Shown here: positions 14,909 to 25,092 of the stretch, in pieces | Numbering within the stretch: position 1 is the first letter of the stretch | Layout: each line of letters starts with the position of its first letter | From: Lactobacillus bombicola | Lineage (GTDB): Bacteria > Bacillota > Bacilli > Lactobacillales > Lactobacillaceae | DNA: 64,000 nt | Direction: 5' to 3' | Assembly: GCF_900112665.1 (NCBI RefSeq) | Contig: NZ_FOMN01000001.1 | Span: 277,187-341,186, forward strand | Notes under the pieces: generated by a model | What the model saw: only the letters and a program-made list of their open reading frames with translations | What the model was told of the DNA's origin: nothing | The model's database searches: none | Translations under genes and position numbers: made by a program

Positions 14909-16195
14909 ATGTTAAAATCAGTCATTGAAAATGTTCATGCACTGGAAATCTATGATTCACGTGGTAATCCAACTGTTGAGGCATTTGTTACGCTTTCAAA
15001 TGGTGTTGTAGGCAAGGCCGAAGTTCCATCTGGTGCTTCAACAGGTGAAAACGAAGCTGTTGAATTGCGTGATGGTGATAATCGTGTTGGCGGTAAAGGT
15101 GTTGCCAAAGCCGTTGAAAACGTTAATACTAAGATTGCCGAAGCTTTAAAGGGTTTAGATCCTCACGATCAAGCAAATATTGACCGTGTTATGATTGAAT
15201 TAGATGGTACCCCTAACAAGGCTAAGCTTGGTGCTAATGCAATTTTGGGTGTATCAATGGCTACTGCTGCTGCTGCTGCTAAAGATACTCATCAACCTTT
15301 ATACCGTTACCTTGGTGGAACTGACCTTGAAATGCCTCAAACTTTCCACAACGTTATTAACGGTGGAGAACACGCTGACAACGGTATCGATGTTCAAGAA
15401 TTCATGATTACCCCAGTTAAAAAGACTTCATTCCGTGACGGTTTTGAAAAGATTGTTAACACTTACCACACATTAAAGAAGGTTCTTGAAGACATGGGTT
15501 ACGAAACTGGTCTTGGTGACGAAGGTGGTTTCGCTCCTAACATGAAGAACTCTGAAGAAGCTTTGCAAGCTTTACACGATGCTATTGTTAAGGCCGGTTA
15601 CAAGCCTGGTGAAGATATTGCAATTGCTTGTGACTGTGCTGCTTCATACTTCTACAACAAAGAAGATGGTAAGTACCACTTTGAAGGTAAAGTCTTTGAC
15701 GACGATCAATTAGCTGAATACTACGACAAGTTACTTGATGAATTCCCTGAATTAATTTCAATTGAAGATCCATACGATGAAAATGATGTTGAAGGAATGA
15801 TTAAGTTTACTCAAACTCACAAAGACAGAATTCAAATCGTTTTAGATGACTTCATTTGTACTAATCCTCAACTTTTAGCTAAAGCTATTAAGGAAGGTGC
15901 TGGTAATGCATCATTAATTAAGTTGAATCAAATTGGTACTGTTACTGAAACTTTGGAAACTATTCGTCTTTCACGTAAGAATGGTTACAACACCATGATT
16001 TCTCACCGTTCAGGTGAAACTGGTGATACTTTCATTGCTGACTTCGCTGTTGCAATTAATGGTGGTCAATTGAAGACTGGTGCTCCAGCTCGTTCAGAAC
16101 GTGTTGAGAAGTACAACCGTTTACTTGAAATCGAAGAAGAACTTGGTGCAGGTGAACGTTTAGCTACTTTCCCACATAACGTTAACAAGGACTAA
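14909..16195 (+). CDS. eno: Enolase (phosphopyruvate hydratase)
   Basis: The 428-residue protein converts 2-phosphoglycerate to phosphoenolpyruvate in glycolysis, in the cytosol, and is often also found at the surface of lactobacilli. Visible signatures are the substrate loop GASTGENEA, the metal ligands in the region CDCAASYF, in SIEDPYDEND and in VLDDF, and the lysine/histidine segment LIKLNQIGTV with SHRSGETGD. Length is normal for Firmicutes. Codon use is strongly biased to the preferred set (GGT, CGT, AAG, TTC), as expected for a very highly expressed gene. It has its own cre-linked promoter and terminator, so it is monocistronic. Confidence 0.98.
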   Translation: MLKSVIENVHALEIYDSRGNPTVEAFVTLSNGVVGKAEVPSGASTGENEAVELRDGDNRVGGKGVAKAVENVNTKIAEALKGLDPHDQANIDRVMIELDGTPNKAKLGANAILGVSMATAAAAAKDTHQPLYRYLGGTDLEMPQTFHNVINGGEHADNGIDVQEFMITPVKKTSFRDGFEKIVNTYHTLKKVLEDMGYETGLGDEGGFAPNMKNSEEALQALHDAIVKAGYKPGEDIAIACDCAASYFYNKEDGKYHFEGKVFDDDQLAEYYDKLLDEFPELISIEDPYDENDVEGMIKFTQTHKDRIQIVLDDFICTNPQLLAKAIKEGAGNASLIKLNQIGTVTETLETIRLSRKNGYNTMISHRSGETGDTFIADFAVAINGGQLKTGAPARSERVEKYNRLLEIEEELGAGERLATFPHNVNKD

Positions 16196-16207
16196 TTAGT
16201 CTTATCA

Positions 16208-16240
16208 TAAAAAAGCTTGCTTATAAGCAAGCTTTTTTTG
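16208..16240 (+). terminator. Enolase terminator
   Basis: Long AT/GC stem AAAAAAGCTTGC...GCAAGCTTTTTT directly after the stop codon with seven T. Strong intrinsic terminator. Confidence 0.92.
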
Positions 16241-16268
16241 TGCCCTATTTGTTGTAAGTAAAACCATT

Positions 16269-16291
16269 CCGTTTTATTTGCTAGAAAACGG
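16269..16291. promoter_or_regulatory. Inverted repeat upstream of the P-type ATPase
   Basis: CCGTTTT, 9 bases, AAAACGG lies about 55 bases before the ATPase start. It could be an operator; no regulator is identified. Confidence 0.4.
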
Positions 16292-16343
16292 GGCATATTT
16301 ATGCTAACTTAAATAAAGAATTACTTGTTAAGGAAGGAAAATT

Positions 16344-18617
16344 ATGTCTGAAAAAATTGCTAGCTTAAGTCAAGCCGAAGCAGATGAATTACTAACAAAA
16401 AATGGGTTAAACGAAGTACCCGAACCTCAATTTAACTTTTTTAAAGAATTTTTAGCTAAATTATGGAATCTATCCGCCTGGATTTTAGAAGCTGCCTTAC
16501 TTCTTGAGTGTCTTTTAGGTAAATGGATCCAATCTTTTTTCGTTTTATTAATGTTACTATTTGCTGCTTGGAATGGTGCTTCAAAGAAAAAGCAGTCTCG
16601 CCGTGTTTTAAACACTATTTCTCATAAATTAACCCCGCTGGTATCAGTTCAACGCGATGGAATTTGGAAAACTATTGATTCCAAATATTTAGTTCCAGGC
16701 GATTTGATTAGTATCCAATCTGGCGATGTGCTAGCGGCAGATGTTCAAATACTTGATAGCCCAGTTTCTTTTGATGAAAGTTCTATTACGGGTGAAGCAA
16801 AAACCGTAAAAAAGAACATTACAGATATCGCCTTTGCGGGTACAACTGTAACCGAAGGAAGTTCCCTAGCTCGTGTAACCGCAACTGGGGCAAATTCACG
16901 TTCTGGGAAAACCATTAATTTAATTAATAATTCAGCTGCTCCAGGTCACTTGCAACAACTATTAACTAAAATTATTTATTATCTCTGTATCCTTGATGGA
17001 ATTTTAACTTTAGTAATCGTGATTGCTTCCTTCTTTAAAGGTGGTGATTTAAAGAATTTAATTGATATGCTACCATTTTTGGCAATGATGTTTATTGCCT
17101 CCATACCTGTTGCGATGCCTTCAACCTTTGCCCTCTCCAATTCCTTTGAAGCTACTAGATTAAGCAAAGAGGGGGTTTTGACATCTGATTTAACCGGTAT
17201 TCAAGATGCAGCTAATTTAAATTTAATTTTATTAGATAAAACTGGAACAATTACCGAAAATAAAACAGCTGTTTCTCAATGGACTAATTTTAGTGAGATG
17301 AGCAATGATACGGTATTAGAACTTGCTTCTGCCGCCATTGATCAAAGAAATAAAAAAATTATTGATACTGCGATTACCGATTATATTTCCAACTGCAACT
17401 TACAGATTAAAACTAGTAAGGACTTTACTCCTTTTACCTCTGCAAGAGGCTATTCAATGGCCAATGTTGATAACCATAATGTTAAATTAGGGTCATTCAA
17501 GCAATTATCTTTAATTGATTCAACTGCCCTAACCAAAGTTAAAGATATTGATTTTAGTTCAGGACGATCAGTTGCTGTGTTAATTGATGATATTTTAGCG
17601 GGAGTATTTATTTTAGAAGATAAAGTAAGATCTGACTCAAAAGCTGCTCTAGCTGAACTTAAAAAACGTGGTGTTCTGCCAATTATGCTAACTGGTGATA
17701 ACCAAAAAACCGCTCAGGCTGTTGCAAAACAAGTTAACCTAAGCGGAAAAGTTATTTCTATTCATGATTTTAATGATCAAACTGATATTCAACATCTTGC
17801 TGGAATTGCTGACGTGTTACCAGAAGATAAATTACGAATGGTCAAATTTTTTCAAGAAAAAGGTTATATTGTAGGAATGACTGGGGATGGTGTCAATGAT
17901 TCCCCTGCATTAAAACAAGCCGAAGTTGGAATCGCTGTTTCAAATGCAGCCGACGTTGCCAAACGATCCAGTAAGATGGTTCTTCTTGATGATGGCTTAA
18001 CATCCATTGTTAAAATTCTAGACGCTGGACATCGGGTATATCAGCGAATGACTACCTGGTCGTTAACAAAATTAGCTAGAACTGCTCAACTCACTATGCT
18101 ACTTACTTTTGGCTATTTATTTTTCGATTATATCCCTATGGCCTTAAATGCAATGGTTATTTATACCATTATGAATAACATGGTTACAATGATGATTGGT
18201 ACTGATCGCACCCACATCACTTACCGACCAGAAAATTGGGATATGGCTAAGTTAGCTAAAATTGCTTTTTCACTAGCATTCGGCTGGACCCTAATTGGCA
18301 TAGCAGGTATTTGGTACTTAAATAACCATAACTTTAGTCATGGTACTATTTCAACTATGGTCTATGTATATCTAGTTTTAAGTGCAATGTTTATTATTTT
18401 AATAACTCGGACAAAGCATTACTTTTGGCAAGACTATCCTTCTAAAGCCGTTGGATTAACGCAAATGGGAGATATTATTCTAACAATTGTGCTTGCACTA
18501 AGCGGAATTGCGATGACTCAGATTAATTGGATAAATTTGCTAATTACTATTTTTATTAGTTTAATAGCAGCAATCTTAATTGATTTATTTTATCAACCAA
18601 TTATGAAAAATAAATAA
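16344..18617 (+). CDS. Plasma-membrane H+-type P-type ATPase (P3A, PMA1-like)
   Basis: This 757-residue ion pump has the A-domain loop DESSITGEA (about 148), phosphorylation motif DKTGTITE with Asp near 298, TGDNQKTA, and the hinge GMTGDGVNDSPALKQA near 514. Eight to ten membrane segments are visible. There is no N-terminal metal-binding domain. The start (WNLSAWILEAALLLE) and the short loops resemble P3A proton pumps rather than calcium or heavy-metal pumps. It may extrude protons or another monovalent cation and help acid tolerance. The ribosome binding site AAGGAAGG is good. Substrate remains inferred from family resemblance. Confidence 0.85.
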   Translation: MSEKIASLSQAEADELLTKNGLNEVPEPQFNFFKEFLAKLWNLSAWILEAALLLECLLGKWIQSFFVLLMLLFAAWNGASKKKQSRRVLNTISHKLTPLVSVQRDGIWKTIDSKYLVPGDLISIQSGDVLAADVQILDSPVSFDESSITGEAKTVKKNITDIAFAGTTVTEGSSLARVTATGANSRSGKTINLINNSAAPGHLQQLLTKIIYYLCILDGILTLVIVIASFFKGGDLKNLIDMLPFLAMMFIASIPVAMPSTFALSNSFEATRLSKEGVLTSDLTGIQDAANLNLILLDKTGTITENKTAVSQWTNFSEMSNDTVLELASAAIDQRNKKIIDTAITDYISNCNLQIKTSKDFTPFTSARGYSMANVDNHNVKLGSFKQLSLIDSTALTKVKDIDFSSGRSVAVLIDDILAGVFILEDKVRSDSKAALAELKKRGVLPIMLTGDNQKTAQAVAKQVNLSGKVISIHDFNDQTDIQHLAGIADVLPEDKLRMVKFFQEKGYIVGMTGDGVNDSPALKQAEVGIAVSNAADVAKRSSKMVLLDDGLTSIVKILDAGHRVYQRMTTWSLTKLARTAQLTMLLTFGYLFFDYIPMALNAMVIYTIMNNMVTMMIGTDRTHITYRPENWDMAKLAKIAFSLAFGWTLIGIAGIWYLNNHNFSHGTISTMVYVYLVLSAMFIILITRTKHYFWQDYPSKAVGLTQMGDIILTIVLALSGIAMTQINWINLLITIFISLIAAILIDLFYQPIMKNK

Positions 18618-18632
18618 CTAAAACTGAAGTAG

Positions 18633-18676
18633 ATCGCTCCAAATATCTCTTGTGATAAGTTTGGGAGCGATTTTTA
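18633..18676 (+). terminator. P-type ATPase terminator
   Basis: Stem ATCGCTCCAAA / TTTGGGAGCGAT followed by TTTTATT shortly after the stop codon. Confidence 0.88.
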
Positions 18677-19115
18677 TTGTCTCTCAAATATGAGCTGCTT
18701 CTTGTTGCCTCTTTAATAATTAAAAAAGCTGAGCACGCCATTTTGACGTACTCAGCTTTTAAAGATTATCAGGCGTTCCTGACTATCCTCGCCTAATAAA
18801 ATATGTTTGTATATGTGTTTGTATATGTGTTTGGTTATAAAAATTAAAAATAGGAAAAAATATTTAATTAATCAGGAAATTTAATTAGTTTATTTAAAAT
18901 TTGAATCATTAACATAAATCATAATATATCAATGACCCTCTAACCACCCCCTTAAAATTGTTGATTTTATCGAGTTATACGGTTTTAATTTAATAAGCTT
19001 TAACTGTTTTATTTTTTGCAATAAATCAATATATAATTTGTATTTTAGTAGTTATTGTTTAAACAGTTTATTTAAATATACTACAAAACTAGCTAAAAAA
19101 ACAACAATAAATTAA
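18677..19115. other. Long intergenic region with structured segment; no protein gene seen
   Basis: The region holds a second terminator-like hairpin (18724-18760), a hairpin AGGCG...CGCCT (18781-18804) and tandem GTTTGTATATGT repeats (about 18805-18833). An AT-rich stretch follows with an isolated ACCACCCCCTTAA patch near 18950. Short frames here show no hydrophobic toxin or leader peptide. A small RNA read on the minus strand and ending at 18724 is possible. Confidence 0.4.
18724..18760 (-). terminator. Orphan intrinsic terminator
   Basis: AAAAAGCTGAG / CTCAGCTTTT with a 17-base loop. On the minus strand it is followed by six T, yet no gene on that strand ends here, suggesting an unannotated transcript coming from the right. 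Confidence 0.6.
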
Positions 19116-19145
19116 AAAAGATTCCCAAAGTTAACGGAACCTTTT
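19116..19145 (-). terminator. Terminator of the GNAT gene
   Basis: Stem pairing AAAAGATTCC with GGAACCTTTT (one wobble pair) followed by T residues on the minus strand, directly after the GNAT stop codon. Confidence 0.65.
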
Positions 19146-19146
19146 A

Positions 19147-19671
19147 TTAATTATTACTCTTTAATTCATACACATAAGATGTTTCATTTGGTCTATATAC
19201 ACCATGCAAAGTACCTACTCGAGTAAAGCCCATCTTATTAATTAAATGTTGCATTGCCTTATTATCTTCGTGAGTATCAATGCGAATTGAATCAATATCT
19301 GTTCTATTATCGAGAATATAATTAATAACAGAACTTAATAATTCTGTTGCATAGCCCTTCCCTGCATAATTTGAATGGATTGCTACTCGATGAATAACTA
19401 CATATTTATCAGTATTACATAACCACTGGCCAACTAACTTATCGTAAGCATGATCAGGAGCGTTTACAATAGAAATTGCCCCAATTGTTTCACTATCTGC
19501 TGAAGAAGCTAGGTATGCTGAACCATGTTCAATATCCTCTTTAATTTGAGCTTTAGAAGGATAATCTCCTTGCCATTGATCAACTCCTCTTTCAGCTAAC
19601 TGGTTAGCGCCATCTTTCAAAATCGTCATAATTTGGTCAAAATCGGCCATGGTTGCTTTTCTTAATTTCAA
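19147..19671 (-). CDS. GNAT-family N-acetyltransferase
   Basis: This 174-residue single-domain enzyme has the acetyl-CoA pyrophosphate-binding motif A in HSNYAGKGYATELL (about 115-128), preceded by the beta strand VVIHRVAIH, and motif B around NKAMQHLINKMGF. It starts MKLRKATMADFDQIM as many Firmicutes GNAT proteins do. The substrate cannot be named; relatives act on protein N-termini, amino acids or antibiotics. AGGAG lies a few bases before the start. The gene is monocistronic between two terminators. Confidence 0.85.
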   Translation of the reverse strand: MKLRKATMADFDQIMTILKDGANQLAERGVDQWQGDYPSKAQIKEDIEHGSAYLASSADSETIGAISIVNAPDHAYDKLVGQWLCNTDKYVVIHRVAIHSNYAGKGYATELLSSVINYILDNRTDIDSIRIDTHEDNKAMQHLINKMGFTRVGTLHGVYRPNETSYVYELKSNN

Positions 19672-19830
19672 ATTATTATGCTCCTTTTTTGAGATACCGT
19701 CCCATTATAAATACTTGAACACTATTTGTAAAAAGATTTCGTCCTAAAATTAAAAAAAGTTTGCGATGATTACGTTCTGTTTAAGAAAATTAAGTTGATC
19801 CCTACTTTTAAATACCAGAGTCCTATAAAT

Positions 19831-19866
19831 AAAAGGCTTGATACACTTGTGCATCAAGCCTTTTTT
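19831..19866 (-). terminator. apt terminator
   Basis: Perfect 12-base arms AAAAGGCTTGAT / ATCAAGCCTTTT, on the minus strand followed by T residues, just after apt. Confidence 0.88.
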
Positions 19867-19873
19867 ATTGTTC

Positions 19874-20401
19874 TTAAGCTCCGTGATACTGAACAAGAGA
19901 AAAGACATCTAAGCCTGGCAACTTCTCTTTACCCTTTAAATCAGGTAGTTCAATATAAAAAGCAGCTCCTACTAGTTCGCCACCTAGTTCTTCAACAAGT
20001 TCCTTACATGCTCTTAAAGTTCCAGCCGTAGCAAGCAAATCATCACAGATGACTACTCGTTGTCCGGGTTTAATTGCATCTTTATGCATTTCCAAAATAT
20101 TGGAACCATATTCTAAATCATAGGATGCGCGCTCAACTTCACGTGGTAGTTTCTGTGGCTTTCTGGCGGGAACAAAACCTAAGCCCAATTCAGTTGCTAC
20201 TGGACAGCCAACAATAAAACCGCGTGCCTCAGGGCCTACAATTACATCAGCCGCTCTACTTTTAGCGTATTCCGCCAATTGGTGAGTAGCTTCTCGAAAT
20301 AACTTCCCATCTTGCAAGATGGGTGTAATGTCGCGGAAAGTAATTCCTTTATTCGGGAAATCCTTGACACTTGCAATATGATCTTCAAAAACGTTTGCCA
20401 T
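19874..20401 (-). CDS. apt: Adenine phosphoribosyltransferase
   Basis: This 175-residue purine salvage enzyme makes AMP from adenine and PRPP. The PRPP-binding motif [13 protein letters not shown] and the segment [12 protein letters not shown] with [11 protein letters not shown] are typical of Apt. Length matches the bacterial family. The ATG lies behind GGAGG at a slightly long spacing (about 12 bases). It follows recJ on the same strand with a 93-base gap, the order recJ-apt being conserved in lactobacilli, so the two may be cotranscribed. Confidence 0.97.
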   Translation of the reverse strand: MANVFEDHIASVKDFPNKGITFRDITPILQDGKLFREATHQLAEYAKSRAADVIVGPEARGFIVGCPVATELGLGFVPARKPQKLPREVERASYDLEYGSNILEMHKDAIKPGQRVVICDDLLATAGTLRACKELVEELGGELVGAAFYIELPDLKGKEKLPGLDVFSLVQYHGA

Positions 20402-20494
20402 AAGAAGAAAAAAACCTCCAAATTCAATTGCTTGCTACAGCTTATTTGACTTATCTATTCTACCAGACTTTTATCTTAAAAGCATTAAATGCTA

Positions 20495-22783
20495 TTAATT
20501 ATTGTTCTTTAATTGCTGATTAACATACATTAGCAACTTTTCACTTGGCATTTGTCGTAATTGTTGAATAAAATTAAGCTGTGATTGAATAGCACAAAAA
20601 TACTTTGAAGCAGTCAAGGCTTTTTTTTCTGGATTTTTAATACCCCAAATTTTATTTTGCTTAATTGTAATAAATTTTAATTCATAAAAAACACGCATAA
20701 TAAATAGTATATTCTGATAATCAATACCTAAAAATGGTGCCACCTGTCGATATTCATTAATTTCTAATCCTGGATGCTGGTATACATATTTAAGAAGTAC
20801 TTCAAAATATTTCTTTGCCGGCATTAATTTAATTGGTAATTGATCTAGCAGAAAGCGTAAATAAAGCTGTTTATAATTTTTACTCAAGGCTTGATCCAAT
20901 TCAACCTGATTATGAGGTGTATCGAGAAAGACCACAACTTCACGATCACTGTCATTATCATATTCATCAATTAGGGTGATTTTTTTAGAATCAATATCAA
21001 AACTATTATTTGCCACTTCTAAGTTTTGCTTGTCAAATAAAAGATAGCGATCAGCAAAGCCCATTATATGCTTTTCTTGACGCAAATCAATTACTGGAGT
21101 TGAAAACAAAAATTTAGGTGCTGAAAAAACAATTCCCTCGATTATTCCCTGTAATTTAACTTGATTACGATAATTATTTTCACCAAGTTGGATAAACAAT
21201 TGGTTTATATATGGTAATAAACCTTTAGTTATGTATTTTTTATTAAAGCCCACTACCTCTAATTTATTATTTTTTTGGCTTAATGTTAATTTAATATGGT
21301 TCTTATCCTTACCCATAAAAAAGCAACTGCTGATTTCTAAATTAGAAATACTGAAAATTGGCTTTACATTGTCAGTTCCATAGGGTCCAACTTGATTAAT
21401 TTGGTGCATAATATCAAGAGAAAGATGCGTAAATGGTAATTCAAAATCATAATACTTAACTACTGTACTTTCATGAATATCGTAACTAGCTTCAAATTCG
21501 GTTCTAAGGGTAGCAATTTTGCTTTCTTCCATTGATAGCCCACAAGCAAAGTCATGACCACCAAATTTAAGAAATAAATTTTGTTTTAAGCTATCTAACG
21601 CATTAAAAATATTAAAATTTGCAACTGAACGCCCTGAACCTTTGATAATTCCTGCTCTATTTTTAGTTAAAATAATTGTTGGCTTATGTAACTCTTCGGC
21701 AATTTTATTAGCCACCAGTCCTAAGACACCTTCGTGAAAGTCAGCAGAATAGATAACAAGTGTTTCCCTTGATTGCCAATTATTGACTTTAACTTGCTGT
21801 AAGCATGCCTTATATACTTTAGCTGTTAAATCTTTACGCTGTTCATTAAGGTTTTCAATCTTATCAGCTATTTTTTGCGCTTCAGCTTCACTTTCACACA
21901 ACAATAGTTCAACTGCCAAACTAGCATTATCGAGTCTTCCCACTGCATTTAATCTGGGAGTAATATTAAAGCCAACATCATTCTCATCAATTTGACCACT
22001 TTGCAATCCTGAATTTTTAATTAGTGCCTTCAGCCCAGGTCTATCGGTTTGATTTAGTACTTCTAAACCACGTTTGACAACAATGTGCCCCTCACCTGAA
22101 ACTTTCACCATGTCACCAATTGTGCCAATCATCGCAAGCTCTAATAATTCAGGCATCGGATCTTGCATCAATTCACGACAAATTGTATAAGCAACTCCCG
22201 CACCACAATAATCATCAAACGGATATTTTTGTCCCGGATAGTTGCAGTGCACTAGGGCATAACAATCAGGTACATTTTCTTGCATTTTGTGATGATCCGT
22301 AATTATGGTATCAACACCCTTGTACTTGGCATAAGCTACTTCTTCTACTCCAGTAATACCATTGTCAACGGTAATAATTAAATTAGTCCCATTAGCAACT
22401 ATTTTCTTATATGCCGCTAAATTGGGCCCATAACCATCTTCAAAACGATTAGGAATAAAATAGTGCACATCAGCCCCTAAAATTTCCAGTGTTTCCATCA
22501 TAATAGCAGTAGCTGTTATTCCATCTGCATCATAATCGCCATAAATAGTTATTTTTTCATTATGCTCAATAGCTAAATTAATACGTGCGACTGCTTTAGC
22601 CATATCATGCATTAAATTAGGATCAGCTAAATCTTCCTCGGTAGCATTTAACCAATATTCTAATTTCTCTACTGTATTTAGATTACGTAATGCAAACAAT
22701 TTTGCAGCAATGGGTTTTAGCTGATATTTTTCAACTAATTCAGGAGCTAATTCTTTACTAGTGCGCTCTTTCCACTTTATCAT
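20495..22783 (-). CDS. recJ: Single-stranded-DNA-specific exonuclease RecJ
   Basis: This 762-residue 5'-3' exonuclease acts in recombinational and mismatch repair. DHH-family motifs are in order: YGDYDADGITA (about 80), IITVDNGITG, IITDHHKM and CGAGVAY, then the DHHA1 region with FGGHDFACGL near 355. An OB fold and the Firmicutes-type RecJ C-terminal domain (about 560-760) follow. All metal ligands are present. It lies between lepA and apt on the same strand. A long-range inverted repeat sits in the 120 bases between lepA and recJ. Confidence 0.96.
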   Translation of the reverse strand: MIKWKERTSKELAPELVEKYQLKPIAAKLFALRNLNTVEKLEYWLNATEEDLADPNLMHDMAKAVARINLAIEHNEKITIYGDYDADGITATAIMMETLEILGADVHYFIPNRFEDGYGPNLAAYKKIVANGTNLIITVDNGITGVEEVAYAKYKGVDTIITDHHKMQENVPDCYALVHCNYPGQKYPFDDYCGAGVAYTICRELMQDPMPELLELAMIGTIGDMVKVSGEGHIVVKRGLEVLNQTDRPGLKALIKNSGLQSGQIDENDVGFNITPRLNAVGRLDNASLAVELLLCESEAEAQKIADKIENLNEQRKDLTAKVYKACLQQVKVNNWQSRETLVIYSADFHEGVLGLVANKIAEELHKPTIILTKNRAGIIKGSGRSVANFNIFNALDSLKQNLFLKFGGHDFACGLSMEESKIATLRTEFEASYDIHESTVVKYYDFELPFTHLSLDIMHQINQVGPYGTDNVKPIFSISNLEISSCFFMGKDKNHIKLTLSQKNNKLEVVGFNKKYITKGLLPYINQLFIQLGENNYRNQVKLQGIIEGIVFSAPKFLFSTPVIDLRQEKHIMGFADRYLLFDKQNLEVANNSFDIDSKKITLIDEYDNDSDREVVVFLDTPHNQVELDQALSKNYKQLYLRFLLDQLPIKLMPAKKYFEVLLKYVYQHPGLEINEYRQVAPFLGIDYQNILFIMRVFYELKFITIKQNKIWGIKNPEKKALTASKYFCAIQSQLNFIQQLRQMPSEKLLMYVNQQLKNNN

Positions 22784-22814
22784 TTACTTAATTATGCCTT
22801 CTCTAAAATAGTAA

Positions 22815-22885
22815 AATTCCAAAGTTAAATATTGCGATGCTGGAACTTAAAAATTGTCACAGTACCATATTAAATCTTTGGAATT
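22815..22885. repeat. Long-range inverted repeat between lepA and recJ
   Basis: AATTCCAAAG at 22815-22824 is perfectly inverted at 22876-22885, with a 51-base interior. There is no U-tract. It could fold as a leader structure of the recJ message or ease termination after lepA. Confidence 0.35.
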
Positions 22886-22903
22886 AAAATATCTTGTTAA
22901 AAT

Positions 22904-24742
22904 TTATTTTGAGTTTAAATCATCGTCATTCATTCTTAGAACTGCCATAAACGCATCTTGGGGAACTTCAACTTGTCCAACAGCCTTCATTCTCTTTTTA
23001 CCACGTTTTTGTTTTTCAAGTAACTTTGCCCGACGATCAGGGTCACCTGTATGAATTTTCCAAGTAACATCTTTACGATACGGCTTAATTGTTGCTCGCG
23101 AAATTATTTTTGCTCCAATTGCTCCTTGAATATCAACTTCAAAGTTTTGCCTTGGAATCAGCTTCTTTAGCATTGAAGTCATTTGTCTTGCTCTATTTTG
23201 TGATTCATCGCGATGAGCAATAAAACTCAAGGCATCGATAACTTGTTTATTTAGCAAAATATCAATCTTGACTAAATCGGTTGCACGATAGCCAGTAATT
23301 TCGTAGTCTAGTGATGCGTATCCTTTAGTAGACGATTTTAAATCATCAAAGAAATCATAGATTATTTCGGCTAAAGGCATATTATAAATTACATTAACCC
23401 GGTATTTATCTAAATAATCCATTGTAACAAATTCACCGCGTTTACGTTGACAAAGTTCCATTACCGGACCTACAAAGTCATTTGGTACCATTACTTCTGC
23501 TTTAACATAAGGTTCTTGAACTTCACGATATTCTCCAGCTGAAGGCAAATCAGATGGATTGTCAATCACTTTTGTAGAGCCATCGTTCATAATTGCATGA
23601 TAATCGACTGAAGGGGCTGTCATAATTAGATCTAAATTAAATTCTTGCTCTAATCTTTCTTGAACCACATCCATATGCAATAGACCTAAAAAGCCACAAC
23701 GAAAACCAAATCCTAATGCAGTAGAAGTTTCTGGTTCAAATTCCAGTGCAGCATCATTTAATTGTAATTTTTGAAGTGCCTCTTTCAAATCGTCATATTT
23801 TGAGTTATCAACTGGATACATACCCGAATAAACCATTGGTGGGATTTGACGATAGCCAGGAAGTGGTTCAGCTGTCGCATTTTCGCTTGAAGTAATTGTA
23901 TCTCCCACCCCAGTTTCACGAACTGACTTAATATTAGCTGTTAGATAGCCAACATCTCCAGCAATTAAAAGATCTTTTTTCACGGGATGCGGACTAGAAA
24001 CACCAACCTCAGTTACTTCATACTCTTTTCCCGTGTTCATGATTTTAATATGGTCACCAGGTTTAACCATTCCATCTTCGACTCTAATTGATAAGACGAC
24101 CCCACGATAGTCGTCATATTTTGAATCAAAAATCAAAGCCTTAAGTGGTGCCTCTAAATCACCATCCGGAGCAGGAATATCTTGTACAATTCTTTCTAAT
24201 AAATCACCAATACCTTGCCCAGTTTTACCTGAAACTTCAGCCGCATTAGACGCATCTAATCCTAACATCTCGGTAATCTCTTCTTTTGCTTGCTCGGGAT
24301 TTGCTGATGGTAAATCAATTTTATTAATAACCGGTAAAATTTCTAAATCATCATCAATAGCTAAATATGTATTGGCTAAGGTTTGTGCCTGTACACCTTG
24401 AGAAGCATCAACGACCAAAAGCGCTCCTTCACAAGCAGCTAGTGACCTTGAAACTTCATAAGAAAAATCAACATGACCTGGTGTATCAATAAGATGAAAA
24501 ATATAATCTTCACCATTTTGAGCATGATATTTAATTTCAACTGAGTTCATTTTAATTGTAATTCCTCGTTGACGCTCAAGTGGCATATCATCTAGCATTT
24601 GATTCTTTAACTGCCGCTCTGAAACCGTATCGGTTAACTCTAAAATTCGATCAGCAATCGTTGATTTACCATGATCAATATGAGCAACAATTGAAAAGTT
24701 GCGAATATGTTTTTGATAATCTTCTAATTTTGTTAGATCCAT
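22904..24742 (-). CDS. lepA: Elongation factor 4 (LepA)
   Basis: This 612-residue ribosome-associated GTPase remodels stalled post-translocation complexes. G1 AHIDHGKST, switch region RGITIKMN, G3 DTPGHVDF and G4 NKIDLP are visible. Domain II, EF-G-like domains III and V, and the LepA-specific C-terminal domain follow ([16 protein letters not shown], with [17 protein letters not shown] at the end). Length is normal. AAAAGGATG precedes the start at a long spacing. It lies directly downstream of the dnaK operon but has its own upstream region of 350 bases with a likely promoter. Confidence 0.97.
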   Translation of the reverse strand: MDLTKLEDYQKHIRNFSIVAHIDHGKSTIADRILELTDTVSERQLKNQMLDDMPLERQRGITIKMNSVEIKYHAQNGEDYIFHLIDTPGHVDFSYEVSRSLAACEGALLVVDASQGVQAQTLANTYLAIDDDLEILPVINKIDLPSANPEQAKEEITEMLGLDASNAAEVSGKTGQGIGDLLERIVQDIPAPDGDLEAPLKALIFDSKYDDYRGVVLSIRVEDGMVKPGDHIKIMNTGKEYEVTEVGVSSPHPVKKDLLIAGDVGYLTANIKSVRETGVGDTITSSENATAEPLPGYRQIPPMVYSGMYPVDNSKYDDLKEALQKLQLNDAALEFEPETSTALGFGFRCGFLGLLHMDVVQERLEQEFNLDLIMTAPSVDYHAIMNDGSTKVIDNPSDLPSAGEYREVQEPYVKAEVMVPNDFVGPVMELCQRKRGEFVTMDYLDKYRVNVIYNMPLAEIIYDFFDDLKSSTKGYASLDYEITGYRATDLVKIDILLNKQVIDALSFIAHRDESQNRARQMTSMLKKLIPRQNFEVDIQGAIGAKIISRATIKPYRKDVTWKIHTGDPDRRAKLLEKQKRGKKRMKAVGQVEVPQDAFMAVLRMNDDDLNSK

Positions 24743-25061
24743 AAATCATTTGCATCCTTTTATTTTTTCTGTCATTGACCAATCAACGTTTTAATGCTGA
24801 TTGATGCAATTTTTATTTCTTAATTACTTTCAGATTAATAATTATTTACTATATTATTGTGAAGACTACTTTCTTCTTTCTGTGTAAGACAATTATACCA
24901 TACCCCCATATTGAAAAAATAACTGCAAGTTAGACCTATGTTTCAGAATAAAGTCTTAACATTAACTTTTAAGTAATTATTACTACTAAAATCAATTAAA
25001 TTAATTATCTAGCAGGAATTTTTAAATGCTGTGATTTTCATTGACTGTTTAGCAGAATAAA
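24743..25061 (-). promoter_or_regulatory. lepA upstream region with extended -10 promoter
   Basis: No gene is seen. On the minus strand TATGGTATAAT (positions 24892-24902) is a strong extended -10 motif about 150 bases before lepA, with no convincing -35. The rest is AT-rich leader without a clear structure. Confidence 0.4.
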
Positions 25062-25087
25062 AAAACGCAATAACTAAATTGCGTTTT
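25062..25087 (-). terminator. dnaJ operon terminator
   Basis: AAAACGCAAT / ATTGCGTTTT with a 6-base loop right after the dnaJ stop codon; T-rich on the minus strand. Confidence 0.85.
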
Positions 25088-25092
25088 CTTAA

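Noticed and set aside
18805..18833. Possible CRISPR-like array of GTTTGTATATGT units
   Set aside because: Units are 12 bases, tandem without spacers, and no cas gene is near; simple tandem repeat.
18618..19146. Fst/Ldr-type type I toxin gene beside the repeats
   Set aside because: I looked on both strands for a short hydrophobic frame with a charged tail and ribosome binding site and found none.
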